This document shows positions 7,282-14,294 of a stretch of 19,831 bases of DNA, piece by piece. Below the pieces are notes generated by a model. That model worked only from the letters and a program-made list of their open reading frames with translations, made no database searches and had not been told where the DNA came from. Position 1 is the stretch's first letter; each line of letters opens with the position of its first letter. The stretch is from JANXVV01 sp038230975 (GTDB taxonomy: Bacteria > Planctomycetota > Phycisphaerae > Tepidisphaerales > Tepidisphaeraceae): positions 1 through 19,831 of the forward strand of contig JBBRMF010000074.1 in assembly GCA_038230975.1 (NCBI GenBank), given 5' to 3'. The translations under genes were made by a program, and so were the position numbers.

Positions 7282-7803
7282 CTACTCTGCACGTGGTCCT
7301 GATCGATCTGCCAACCGGTCCAGTTTTGAAGGGCCGGCAATCAGTCTCATTACAACTTGAACCAGCACCGTCAAACCGCCCCAGCAAACGGCATCGACGA
7401 TCACGGTCGGAATGCCAGGCGCTAGAACAATAATCCCGAGCGCCTGTGCCTCGACGTAGTCTCGAACCGTTCCGATGACTATGACGGCCGAGAGGAATAC
7501 GATCTGCCCAATGGAACCGAATCGGCGCGTCACTCTCCAGCCGATGAGGGCGAGGGTGGCAAATGATAAGCCTAACAAGGGGTACATCAAAGGCGGGACG
7601 TAGCGATCGCGGGTGGATGGATAGTGCCAGAAACCCAGTGTCTGACATAAGATCTCAATGCCGATACCTACCACAGCCACCACGACTCCCCCGGCGATGG
7701 CACCGACTATTCGCCGAGGGGTCGCTCGTGTGAAGTAGGCGGTGGCGACAATGGCCCCTGTGTAGACACACGTTGCCGCGATGAGTAATTGGGGCATTGT
7801 CAT
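7282..7803 (-). CDS. Polytopic membrane protein, unknown function
   Basis: This small, very hydrophobic protein of 173 residues has about five predicted membrane segments. They include LLIAATCVYTGAIVATAYF, VGAIAGGVVVAVVGIGIEI, MYPLLGLSFATLALIGW, IVFLSAVIVIGTV and VDAVCWGGLTVLVQVVM. Between the second and third lies FWHYPSTRDRYVPP, a likely conserved polar loop. I do not recognise the family. Three ATGs lie near the start (7809, 7803, 7797). The Shine-Dalgarno GGAG at 7811-7814 is 7 nt from ATG 7803 but only 1 nt from 7809, so 7803 is chosen. The gene follows the AarF-like kinase by about 40 nt on the same strand and is probably the last gene of that operon. Confidence 0.75.
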   Translation of the reverse strand: MTMPQLLIAATCVYTGAIVATAYFTRATPRRIVGAIAGGVVVAVVGIGIEILCQTLGFWHYPSTRDRYVPPLMYPLLGLSFATLALIGWRVTRRFGSIGQIVFLSAVIVIGTVRDYVEAQALGIIVLAPGIPTVIVDAVCWGGLTVLVQVVMRLIAGPSKLDRLADRSGPRAE

Positions 7804-7845
7804 TGGCATACTCCGGAGACGCTGTTGCGGGGACCTACTTTTGTT

Positions 7846-9279
7846 TCACGCTATGACCGGCGCGTAATCGCGACGATCCCAACCGGTGGCGCGCACTTCT
7901 TCTTCTGCGATCGGTGTAATGGCGACCTTGGCCTTGAGTCGGTAGAGCATTGCCCACCATCCAAAATGTTGTCGAGCCATCATGGGCGTGCTTGGCAGCG
8001 CACGGCTGTAACGCTTCCGCACCATCTCCAGAAACAAATCAATCCCGCGACGGAAATCTGCTTCGTCGCCGAAATCGTACTCGCCGCCGCAATAGCGTGC
8101 GTTCCAGCTCCAGTCGGCGTATTCGTCGGTGACTCGGAGCCGGTCCGCATCCGCCGGATCATCGCCGATGGAAGACCACTCCTTCATGACGGCCACGCGA
8201 TCGTCGCGCCGACCGGTTGTGAGAGGGCGGTCCATTTTGCGGAACAGTTCCCACAACGTTTCGTCTAGTTCCACCATGCAGCCAAAGTCGATGATCCCGA
8301 GCCGGCCATCTTCCATGAAGATGAAGTTACCCGGATGGAAATCGGCATAGAGCATCCGACCGGTGTAAAGCATCCGGTACCAGGCGCGGAGCATCTTCCG
8401 CGCGTACTCGTTGCGAACTTCCTGCGAAGGATTGTTGGCCAGGAATTGTTCCAGGTGCATGCCCTCCAGTCGTTCCATGGTCAGAATGCGTTGCGTGGAA
8501 TACTCAGGGAAAACTTTCGGGATCACGATGCCTTCATCATCACGAAAAAGAGATCTTGCCTTTTGCAGCGTCGCGGCTTCGCGAAGGTAGTCCGTCTCAC
8601 GATCGAGTCGCGTACGAAGATCTTCAAATTGTTCCCGCGTGTTCTCCCAATCTGCGCTCAGATGTGCCGGAAGCATGAACAGGAACAGGTTGCGGAAATC
8701 TTCGTTGATCGTGCGGGCGATGCCGGGATATTGGATTTTTACCGCAGCGTCCTGCCCCGTCTTCAACTCAGCGCGATGTACCTGCCCCAACGATGCCGCG
8801 GCGAAGGCTCTCTTGTCGAAAGAGGTGAATCGATTTTCCGGATCATCCCCCAATTCATTGCAGACCATTTCACGGAGCAGCGACCAGTGCATGGGAGGTG
8901 CGTCGAAGTGGAGTCGCTCGAGGGCTTCCACAAATTCGGCGGGAATAATGTCCGGCAGATTGCCCAGCATCTGGCCGGCCTTCATCGTCGCGCCGCGAAG
9001 ATAGCTCATTGAATCGAGTAAGCGCACGGCGGTCCGCCAGTGCGTTTCCGCCAGCAGCCGCTCTTTATCCGCCGCGGATTTGAACCAGCCACGTATCCAA
9101 TAGAAAACATAGGCTGCGGCGATTTTGGTTTGCAGCGAGCCAAGCAACCCCATTCGGCGCAGTCTCCCGACCGGTACAGGGCGTAAGGAGAGTTCTGCCA
9201 GAACAGCCGGAGTTCCGGCACGGGGCGTGGTTTCCTGGGGCTCGGGGAGTGCTTTCATGAGGTCTGCGAGGGTGGCCAT
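7846..9279 (-). CDS. AarF/UbiB (ABC1) family atypical kinase
   Basis: This ABC1 atypical protein-kinase-like protein has 477 residues. Relatives such as UbiB and COQ8 act as ATPases in isoprenoid-lipid (quinone) metabolism. Family hallmarks are present. KAGQ (residues 100-103) is the KxGQ motif that replaces the usual kinase surface. AAASLGQVHRA (160-170) is the Ala-rich nucleotide loop. Lys181 lies in AVKIQYPG. ADFHPGNF (312-319) is the catalytic loop and IIDFG (329-333) the metal-binding motif. No C-terminal membrane helix is visible, unlike UbiB. ATG 9279 is preceded by AAAAGGAG at 9287-9294 with 7 nt spacing, so I prefer it to ATG 9258, which overlaps the TetR stop as ATGA. It lies between the repressor and a membrane protein in an apparent operon. 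Confidence 0.92.
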   Translation of the reverse strand: MATLADLMKALPEPQETTPRAGTPAVLAELSLRPVPVGRLRRMGLLGSLQTKIAAAYVFYWIRGWFKSAADKERLLAETHWRTAVRLLDSMSYLRGATMKAGQMLGNLPDIIPAEFVEALERLHFDAPPMHWSLLREMVCNELGDDPENRFTSFDKRAFAAASLGQVHRAELKTGQDAAVKIQYPGIARTINEDFRNLFLFMLPAHLSADWENTREQFEDLRTRLDRETDYLREAATLQKARSLFRDDEGIVIPKVFPEYSTQRILTMERLEGMHLEQFLANNPSQEVRNEYARKMLRAWYRMLYTGRMLYADFHPGNFIFMEDGRLGIIDFGCMVELDETLWELFRKMDRPLTTGRRDDRVAVMKEWSSIGDDPADADRLRVTDEYADWSWNARYCGGEYDFGDEADFRRGIDLFLEMVRKRYSRALPSTPMMARQHFGWWAMLYRLKAKVAITPIAEEEVRATGWDRRDYAPVIA

Positions 9280-9908
9280 GGCGAAACTCCTTTTGGTTTG
9301 ATTGCAGTCGGATCGTCAGGCATTTCAGTGCGCAACCATCCAACGAACATGTTGAGTGAGTCATCCATCAGGGCCAGCGTGTCTTCCTGTTTCGGCGATT
9401 TGTCGCTGGCCCAAAACATGAGCAGGCCGATATAGAGCGTCCAGTAGAGTTGCAATGCCGTCGCGGATAGAGGGCCAAACCCATGCTTCCTGGCAAGTGA
9501 CTCGACGGCTTCCAATTGATTCACCCGCAGCGAAGTCGACTCATCCGAAACGGAAACCGCCAGTGGACTCAGGCAGGTTTCTAAGAGCACCGGCATGTGC
9601 TTGCGCAATGGCTTGAGATTTCTGAGCCCGAGCGCAATGACGGCAAACAAATCCTCTTCAAGCGACTCCCCGATTCGGTCATTGGCATCGGCTTTTTTCA
9701 TGGACTCCGCGATCGCTTCGCTAGCCAAGCAGGCGATGATTGCCTCTTTGGTGGCGAAGTAATTGAAAAGCGTACCATTGGCGATCGCGGCGGCGTCGGC
9801 AATTCCACGCGTGGTCATCGCCTCATACCCCTTCTCGGCCAACAGCTGCCGCGCGGCTTGCAGGATCCGGTCTCTCGTGGCGGCTTTGGTTTGTGCGGAA
9901 ACTCGCAT
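9255..9908 (-). CDS. TetR family transcriptional regulator
   Basis: This ligand-responsive repressor has 217 residues. The N-terminal HTH domain is clear: TRDRILQAARQLLAEKGYEA, then TTRGIADAAAIANGTLFNYF and ATKEAIIACL (residues about 12-61). The C-terminal 150 residues are helical and divergent, as usual for effector-binding domains, so no ligand can be named. The start at ATG 9908 puts the HTH about 12 residues in, which is normal. The 3' end overlaps the AarF-like gene by 25 nt, so the regulator heads its own operon. A palindrome overlapping its promoter (9951-9968) suggests autorepression. Confidence 0.93.
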   Translation of the reverse strand: MRVSAQTKAATRDRILQAARQLLAEKGYEAMTTRGIADAAAIANGTLFNYFATKEAIIACLASEAIAESMKKADANDRIGESLEEDLFAVIALGLRNLKPLRKHMPVLLETCLSPLAVSVSDESTSLRVNQLEAVESLARKHGFGPLSATALQLYWTLYIGLLMFWASDKSPKQEDTLALMDDSLNMFVGWLRTEMPDDPTAIKPKGVSPWPPSQTS

Positions 9909-9950
9909 CGGGGCTCACAAAAAAGAAGGCTTCGGTAAATGCATGGCTTT

Positions 9951-9968
9951 ATATGACCATGCTCATAT
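9951..9968. promoter_or_regulatory. Probable TetR operator
   Basis: ATATGA and TCATAT form an 18-bp inverted repeat with a 6-bp centre (CCATGC). It lies over the end of the -10 box and the predicted start site of the TetR gene, the usual place for an autoregulatory operator. A weaker extension continues on both sides. Confidence 0.6.
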
Positions 9969-9992
9969 TATCGTGCGAATTGATCAAGTCAA
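9965..9992 (-). promoter_or_regulatory. Sigma-70-type promoter of the TetR-AarF operon
   Basis: On the minus strand, TTGACT (9987-9992) and TAATAT (9965-9970) are 16 bp apart. Transcription would start near 9958, within the palindrome, leaving a 5' leader of about 50 nt to the TetR ATG at 9908. Confidence 0.7.
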
Positions 9993-10077
9993 GGATCAAA
10001 TAACGGTGTCCATACTAATTTCTTCGGCCCGCTGTAGTTACGAAATAGCCCGGCTTTCTCAATCGTCCGGTTTTGCG

Positions 10078-10083
10078 TATACT
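10078..10083 (+). promoter_or_regulatory. -10 box of ychF, suggesting a leaderless transcript
   Basis: TATACT lies only 10 nt before the ychF ATG at 10094. A start site 6-8 nt downstream of it would give a leader of 2-5 nt. The -35 region around 10055 is poor (TTTCTC at 17 bp), and there is no Shine-Dalgarno sequence before the ATG. Confidence 0.45.
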
Positions 10084-10093
10084 CCCCGCCCCT

Positions 10094-11188
10094 ATGGCAT
10101 TAGAAGTTGGCATCGTCGGTCTTCCGAACGTCGGCAAAAGCACCCTGTTCAACGCACTCACCGCGGCGGGGGTGCTGGCTGCGAACTATCCGTTCGCCAC
10201 GATCGACCCGAATGTGGGGGTGGTCAGCGTTCCGGATGAACGGCTGGGAATCATCCGCCATTTTATACAGAGCGAAAAAATAATTCCGGCCCAGGTGCGG
10301 ATCGTTGACATCGCCGGCATCGTCCGCGGTGCCAGCACGGGAGAGGGATTGGGGAACAAATTCCTGACGCACATTCGCGAGGTCGACGCGATTTTGCATG
10401 TCGTTCGCTGCTTCGGCGGCGGAGATATCATCCATGTGGAAGGAAGCGTCGATCCACTCCGCGATATTGACACGATCGATACCGAACTGGCGTTGGCGGA
10501 TTTGGAGACGGTGAGTTCTTCGCTGGATAAGGCCGAACGATTGGCGCGGACGGGGGACAAGGAAGCGATCATCAAGGCGGAAATTCTCAAAAAGTGCAAG
10601 CTCGTGCTGAATGAAGGCAAGCCGGTGCGAGGGATTGAGTTTGACCCGGAAGAGAAAAAATTGCTGCGATCACTCGGATTGATCACGGCGAAAAAAGCGA
10701 TGTATGTGGCGAACGTGGATGAGAATGATGTTCACGGGCTGGGACCATTGACGCAGAAGGTTCGCGATCGGGCGAAGATTGAAGGCGGAACGGTCGTGCC
10801 GGTGTGCGGCAAACTGGAGGCAGAACTTTCTGAGTTGCCTGAAAATGACCGGAAAGAAATGCTCGAGAGTCTGGATTTGAAAGAGCCGGCGTTGGCGACG
10901 TTGGCGCGGGAGGCTTACAAGCTGCTCGGTCGGCAGAGCTATTTCACGGCCGGGCCGAAGGAAATTCGCGCGTGGGAAATCCCGGTCGGTGCCACCGCGC
11001 CACAAGCCGCTGGGGTGATTCACAGCGATTTCGAGCGAGCGTTTATTCGCGCGGAAATTTATGCCTTGGAAGATCTCAAAACCTATAAAACCGAGGCTGC
11101 AATTAAAGCGGCTGGGAAGATGCGGGCGGAGGGGAAGGCGTACATCATGAAAGATGGGGATATCGCCCACTTCCTGACAGGGGCATGA
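10094..11188 (+). CDS. ychF: Redox/translation-associated GTPase-fold ATPase YchF (Obg family)
   Basis: YchF/OLA1 is a universally conserved P-loop protein that prefers ATP, binds ribosomes and is linked to stress responses. The product has 364 residues, normal for the family. The N-terminus MALEVGIVGLPNVGKSTLFN holds the P-loop (residues 9-17), followed by NYPFATIDPNVG (switch region) and VDIAGIVRGASTGEGLGNKF with the DxAG metal motif. NVDEND occupies the position of the base-recognition motif, which in YchF is altered from NKxD. A coiled-coil insertion spans about 130-200, and the C-terminal TGS domain has TAGPKEIRAWEIP and HSDFERAFIRAEI. I chose ATG 10094, not an upstream TTG, because the conserved sequence begins there. 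Confidence 0.96.
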   Translation: MALEVGIVGLPNVGKSTLFNALTAAGVLAANYPFATIDPNVGVVSVPDERLGIIRHFIQSEKIIPAQVRIVDIAGIVRGASTGEGLGNKFLTHIREVDAILHVVRCFGGGDIIHVEGSVDPLRDIDTIDTELALADLETVSSSLDKAERLARTGDKEAIIKAEILKKCKLVLNEGKPVRGIEFDPEEKKLLRSLGLITAKKAMYVANVDENDVHGLGPLTQKVRDRAKIEGGTVVPVCGKLEAELSELPENDRKEMLESLDLKEPALATLAREAYKLLGRQSYFTAGPKEIRAWEIPVGATAPQAAGVIHSDFERAFIRAEIYALEDLKTYKTEAAIKAAGKMRAEGKAYIMKDGDIAHFLTGA

Positions 11189-11228
11189 TCTCTTCGAGCG
11201 TTTCGCAAGTTGATGTTGCGACATCAGT

Positions 11229-11350
11229 GGGTGCCACAGGTCGCGGTACTCCGAGACCTGTGCGTGTCGGCGGGCAGAAGGCACAGGTCTCGGAGTACCG
11301 CGACCCGTGGCACCCGACATCGGGAAACCTACCAACCTGAAAAGTGCTCT
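11229..11350 (+). repeat. Long hairpin repeat with tail, copy 2
   Basis: Two arms of 35 nt (11229-11263 and 11281-11315), beginning GGGTGCCACAGGTCGCGG, pair with a single mismatch around a 17-nt loop. A 36-nt tail (11315-11350) follows on the right. It matches the tail of copy 1 in inverted orientation with four differences. The element begins 40 nt after the ychF stop, in the 290-nt gap before miaA. The remainder of the gap (11351-11478) shows nothing clear. Confidence 0.88.
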
Positions 11351-11478
11351 AATACAAAAAAGCCGTCGACCGAGATCACTGGGCGTTTATTTTCGTCGGA
11401 AAGGGGACAGGATTTGACCGGTTGAGTTCGGCGGTGAGTCCAAGCGCGTTTCCTGCAGATTTGAAATCAGGTGCCGAC

Positions 11479-12438
11479 ATGGCAGTCGATCGAAACGATC
11501 CATCCACTCCGGCCACTTCACTGCTGGTAATCCTTGGGCCCACGGCGTCGGGGAAATCGGATTTGGCGCTTCGGTTGGCACGGGAAACCGGGGCGGAAAT
11601 CCTGAGTGTCGATTCGATGCAGGTGTACCGCGGGATGGATATTGGCACGGCGAAAGCCACTGAATCGGAGCGCGCGGCAGTGCCGCATCATGCGATTGAT
11701 CTGGTGGATCCGAACGAGCTATTCACCGTCGCCCGATTCGTGGAATTGGCGGATCAGGTCATTGCAGATGCGGCGGACCGGCAAGTTCCGTTGATCGCCA
11801 CGGGGGGCACACCCCTCTATTACAAGGCGCTTTTCGATGGGCTATTTGAAGGGCCGAGTGCGGATGAAGCGGTTCGAGAGCGTTTGCGGGCAACGTCCAA
11901 CGAAGAGCTTCATCGGAGGTTGCTTGAGGTGGACCCGGTGGCCGGGGCGAGGATTCATTTGCACGATAGTCGTCGGCTGATTCGGGCGTTGGAAGTGTAT
12001 GAACTGACCGGCCAACCGATTACCTCATTTCAAACCGAATGGGCGGCGAAGCAATCGCGACATCCGGCGACATGGGTCGGATTGAATTGGGATCGGGATG
12101 CGTTGAATCGCAGGATCAATGCACGCGTGAAGGGAATGATGACGGCAGGCTGGCTCGTGGAAACTCAAGGGCTACTGGAAAAGTACAGCGCCTTTTCAAC
12201 GACGGCTGGTGAAGCCACGGGGTATCATGAACTCGGGCAGCATTTGGCGGGCAAGATGACACTCGACGATGCGGTCGAGCAGATCAAAATGGGGACACGA
12301 CAGTTGGCCCGGCGGCAGATCAAATGGTTTCGGCGGTTTCCGGCGGTGATTCCTTTGGCGGGTGAGGCGTCGATCGACGAGAACATGAAAATGGTGCTTT
12401 CAGTGTGGCCATCAAAAGCTGGCAAACAGGCGAAATAA
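11479..12438 (+). CDS. miaA: tRNA dimethylallyltransferase
   Basis: MiaA transfers a dimethylallyl group to A37 of tRNAs that read codons starting with U, an early step towards ms2i6A. The 319-residue product has the P-loop LGPTASGKSDLALRLA (residues 19-34), then SVDSMQVYRGMDIGTAKAT, PHHAIDLVDPNELFTVARF, IATGGTPLYYKALFDGL and RRLIRALEVYELTG. The C-terminal KMGTRQLARRQIKWFRR is the typical tRNA-contacting end. ATG 11479 puts the P-loop about 19 residues in. The frame is open 19 codons further to a TTG at 11422, but that extension has no conserved look. The gene stands alone between the hairpin repeat and the aldolase promoter. Confidence 0.95.
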   Translation: MAVDRNDPSTPATSLLVILGPTASGKSDLALRLARETGAEILSVDSMQVYRGMDIGTAKATESERAAVPHHAIDLVDPNELFTVARFVELADQVIADAADRQVPLIATGGTPLYYKALFDGLFEGPSADEAVRERLRATSNEELHRRLLEVDPVAGARIHLHDSRRLIRALEVYELTGQPITSFQTEWAAKQSRHPATWVGLNWDRDALNRRINARVKGMMTAGWLVETQGLLEKYSAFSTTAGEATGYHELGQHLAGKMTLDDAVEQIKMGTRQLARRQIKWFRRFPAVIPLAGEASIDENMKMVLSVWPSKAGKQAK

Positions 12439-12447
12439 CCACTGGGA

Positions 12448-12476
12448 TTGCATTTTTGCAGGCTCGGTCCTAGACT
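12448..12476 (+). promoter_or_regulatory. Predicted promoter of the aldolase gene
   Basis: TTGCAT (12448-12453) and TAGACT (12471-12476) are separated by 17 bp. Transcription would start near 12483 and give a leader of about 58 nt. Each box matches consensus at about four of six positions. Confidence 0.5.
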
Positions 12477-12540
12477 GCACGACTCAAATTTGGGAACGTT
12501 TTTGTTGCCGCTGACAGGGTTCTAGAAAGGACCGAATCTT

Positions 12541-13557
12541 ATGCCATTGATGACCACCAAGCCGATGTTTGATCTCGCCTATGACGGCGGTTTTGCCGTC
12601 GGCGCTTTCAACGTAAACAACATGGAGCTCGCGCAGTCGATTGTGGATGCGTGCGTGAAGGAAAGCTCGCCGTGTATTTTGCAGATCAGCAAGGGTGCGC
12701 GGAAGTACGCGAATATCCGCTATTTGAAGGCGATTATCGACGCGGCCGTTGCGGAAAACCCGACGGTACCGATCGCAATTCACTGCGACCACGGCGATAC
12801 GCTGGATCTGATCCAAACCTGCGTGAATGATGGATACACCAGCGTGATGATCGATGGTTCGCATCATCCTTACGAAGAAAATGTCCACCTGAGCGCAGAA
12901 GCCGTCAAAATCGCTCACGCCAACGGCGTCGTGGTTGAAGCTGAGCTCGGCATGCTCGGTGGGATCGAAGAAGATGTCGTCGGGATGGATGCCCACGAGT
13001 ATGAAAAGAATGTCGAGAAATTTCTGACCGACCCGGTTGAGGCGGCGGATTTTGCGAAGCGAACGGGGATCGACAGCCTGGCGGTGGCGATCGGTACCAG
13101 CCATGGCGCGTTCAAGTTCAAGCATGAGGCCAAGCTGGCGTTTGATCGGATCGAGCAGATCATGAAAACCTGCCCGGGCTTGCCGTTGGTGATGCACGGA
13201 TCGTCGAGCGTTCCGCAGGAATTTATCGATCTGGTGAACAAGTACGGCGGCGCGATGCCAAATGCCAAGGGCGTTCCTGAAGATCAGATCGCGATGGCCG
13301 TGCAAAAGTATGGCGTGTGTAAAGTGAACATCGATACGGATCTTCGATTGGCGATGACCGCGAAGATCCGCGAAGTGTTCGCGACCAAGCCAGCCGAGTT
13401 TGATCCGCGTAATTACCTCGGGCCAGCCCGCGAGGCGATTACCAAGATGGTGCAGCGGAAGTTGCACGTGTTGAATAGCGCTGGCAAGGCCGAGGCGATC
13501 AACAAGCAGTGGGAGAAGCTTGGGAAACCGATGCCGAAGATTTATGGGAAGAAATAA
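12541..13557 (+). CDS. fba: Class II fructose-bisphosphate aldolase
   Basis: This zinc-dependent enzyme reversibly cleaves fructose 1,6-bisphosphate to dihydroxyacetone phosphate and glyceraldehyde 3-phosphate (glycolysis and gluconeogenesis). The product has 338 residues. IAIHCDHGDT holds catalytic Asp83 and zinc ligand His84. SVMIDGSHHPYEENV, VEAELGMLGGIEEDV (second metal-site acid), AIGTSHGAFKF (His188), VMHGSSSVP (His219) and KVNIDTDLRLAMT (phosphate binding) follow in family order. Relatives with tagatose-bisphosphate activity are close, but a single-copy gene with its own promoter and terminator fits a housekeeping aldolase. Start ATG 12541 has AAAGGA about 9 nt upstream. A strong terminator follows at 13595-13634. 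Confidence 0.95.
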   Translation: MPLMTTKPMFDLAYDGGFAVGAFNVNNMELAQSIVDACVKESSPCILQISKGARKYANIRYLKAIIDAAVAENPTVPIAIHCDHGDTLDLIQTCVNDGYTSVMIDGSHHPYEENVHLSAEAVKIAHANGVVVEAELGMLGGIEEDVVGMDAHEYEKNVEKFLTDPVEAADFAKRTGIDSLAVAIGTSHGAFKFKHEAKLAFDRIEQIMKTCPGLPLVMHGSSSVPQEFIDLVNKYGGAMPNAKGVPEDQIAMAVQKYGVCKVNIDTDLRLAMTAKIREVFATKPAEFDPRNYLGPAREAITKMVQRKLHVLNSAGKAEAINKQWEKLGKPMPKIYGKK

Positions 13558-13594
13558 TTCATCAGATTCAGTTCGTTCTAAATGATTGAAAAAG

Positions 13595-13634
13595 CAGGGA
13601 GCGCCGTAAAATCGGCGCTCCCTGTTTCTGTTTT
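13595..13634 (+). terminator. Rho-independent terminator of fba
   Basis: A perfect 12-bp stem (CAGGGAGCGCCG with CGGCGCTCCCTG) encloses loop TAAAAT and is followed by TTTCTGTTTT. It starts 37 nt after the fba stop. A less T-rich tract on the other strand (a run of A before the stem) may allow some bidirectional activity. Confidence 0.8.
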
Positions 13635-13647
13635 CGAGGAGAACGTC

Positions 13648-13725
13648 ATGCCCCGTTTACCTCGTCGCTCCCCCAAGCTCGCCCCGGGCGGACTCATTCC
13701 CGGATCATCATCGCGCATCACTTGA
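13648..13725 (+). other. Short ORF with strong SD ahead of the RAYT gene (start of a shifted gene, or leader peptide)
   Basis: ATG 13648 follows GAGGAG by 6 nt, the best ribosome binding site in the area. It opens a 25-codon frame beginning MPRLPRRSPKLAPGG. Its TGA stop (13723-13725) overlaps the TTG codon at 13722 of the transposase frame as TTGA. Either translation here is coupled to the downstream frame, or the two are one gene split by a -1 shift. Confidence 0.45.
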
Positions 13726-14285
13726 TTCTCACGGGATATGGACATTGGGTGGGCGACGATATTCGAGGAAGTGGATCGGAAGACGTTCGCAATGAGGCAT
13801 TGCGAAAGCTGGGGCCAATTCATAAGGGGAGGAAGAAAGTCCAACCTTCGAGAGAAGAGTTAAGAGCGTTTCACAAGAAAGTGGGCCCGTGTCTGGCATT
13901 TGATCCTGTCTGGTACGATGAAGCGAAGAGGCATGCGATTGGTGAGGCGTTTGGGCAAGTGGTGAAGAAAATTGGATACACCGTAGGGGCATGCGCGTTA
14001 CTGCGAAATCATGCGCATATTGTGGTAAGGCGTCATCGGGACGATGCCGTGGCGATCTGGCGCAATTTTGGACTTGCCGGACAGGCGGCGGTACGAGAGT
14101 TCAGTGATGTCGACAAGATTCATCCGATTTGGTCCGGCCGACCTTACAAAGTTTTCATGTATACGCCCACTGAGGTATCGGATCGCGTAGACTATGTGGA
14201 GAAGAATCCCGAGAAGGAAGGGTTGGCTCGGCAGAGTTGGCCTTTTGTGCTGCGATACGATAACTGGCCATTGCATGGAAGGTGA
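13722..14285 (+). CDS. RAYT/IS200-like Y1 transposase (REP-associated type), 5' end uncertain
   Basis: This single-strand DNA transposase has the HUH fold. The motif RNHAHIVVRRH (His97-x-His99 counted from the TTG) is the HUH metal site. Tyr158 in DRVDYVEKNPEKEGL matches the catalytic tyrosine of Y1 enzymes in the family motif Y-[IV]-x-x-N-P. The product has about 187 residues, typical for the family. The frame is open upstream of the TTG and reads IIIAHHLILTGYGHW, which looks like the true first beta strand of the domain, so the annotated TTG is probably not the real start. No ATG or GTG precedes it in frame. A strong SD plus ATG lies at 13648 in another frame. No flanking terminal inverted repeats are obvious, as expected for a RAYT, which acts on REP hairpins elsewhere in the genome. 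Confidence 0.8.
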   Translation: MILTGYGHWVGDDIRGSGSEDVRNEALRKLGPIHKGRKKVQPSREELRAFHKKVGPCLAFDPVWYDEAKRHAIGEAFGQVVKKIGYTVGACALLRNHAHIVVRRHRDDAVAIWRNFGLAGQAAVREFSDVDKIHPIWSGRPYKVFMYTPTEVSDRVDYVEKNPEKEGLARQSWPFVLRYDNWPLHGR

Positions 14286-14294
14286 ATATTGCCC

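Noticed and set aside
8335..9012. Plus-strand ORF of 225 codons opposite the AarF-like gene
   Set aside because: It shows no motif and is antisense to a gene with all ABC1 kinase hallmarks.
12484..13467. Minus-strand ORF of 327 codons opposite fba
   Set aside because: The His- and Arg-rich translation is typical of an antisense shadow, and the opposite strand is a certain aldolase gene.
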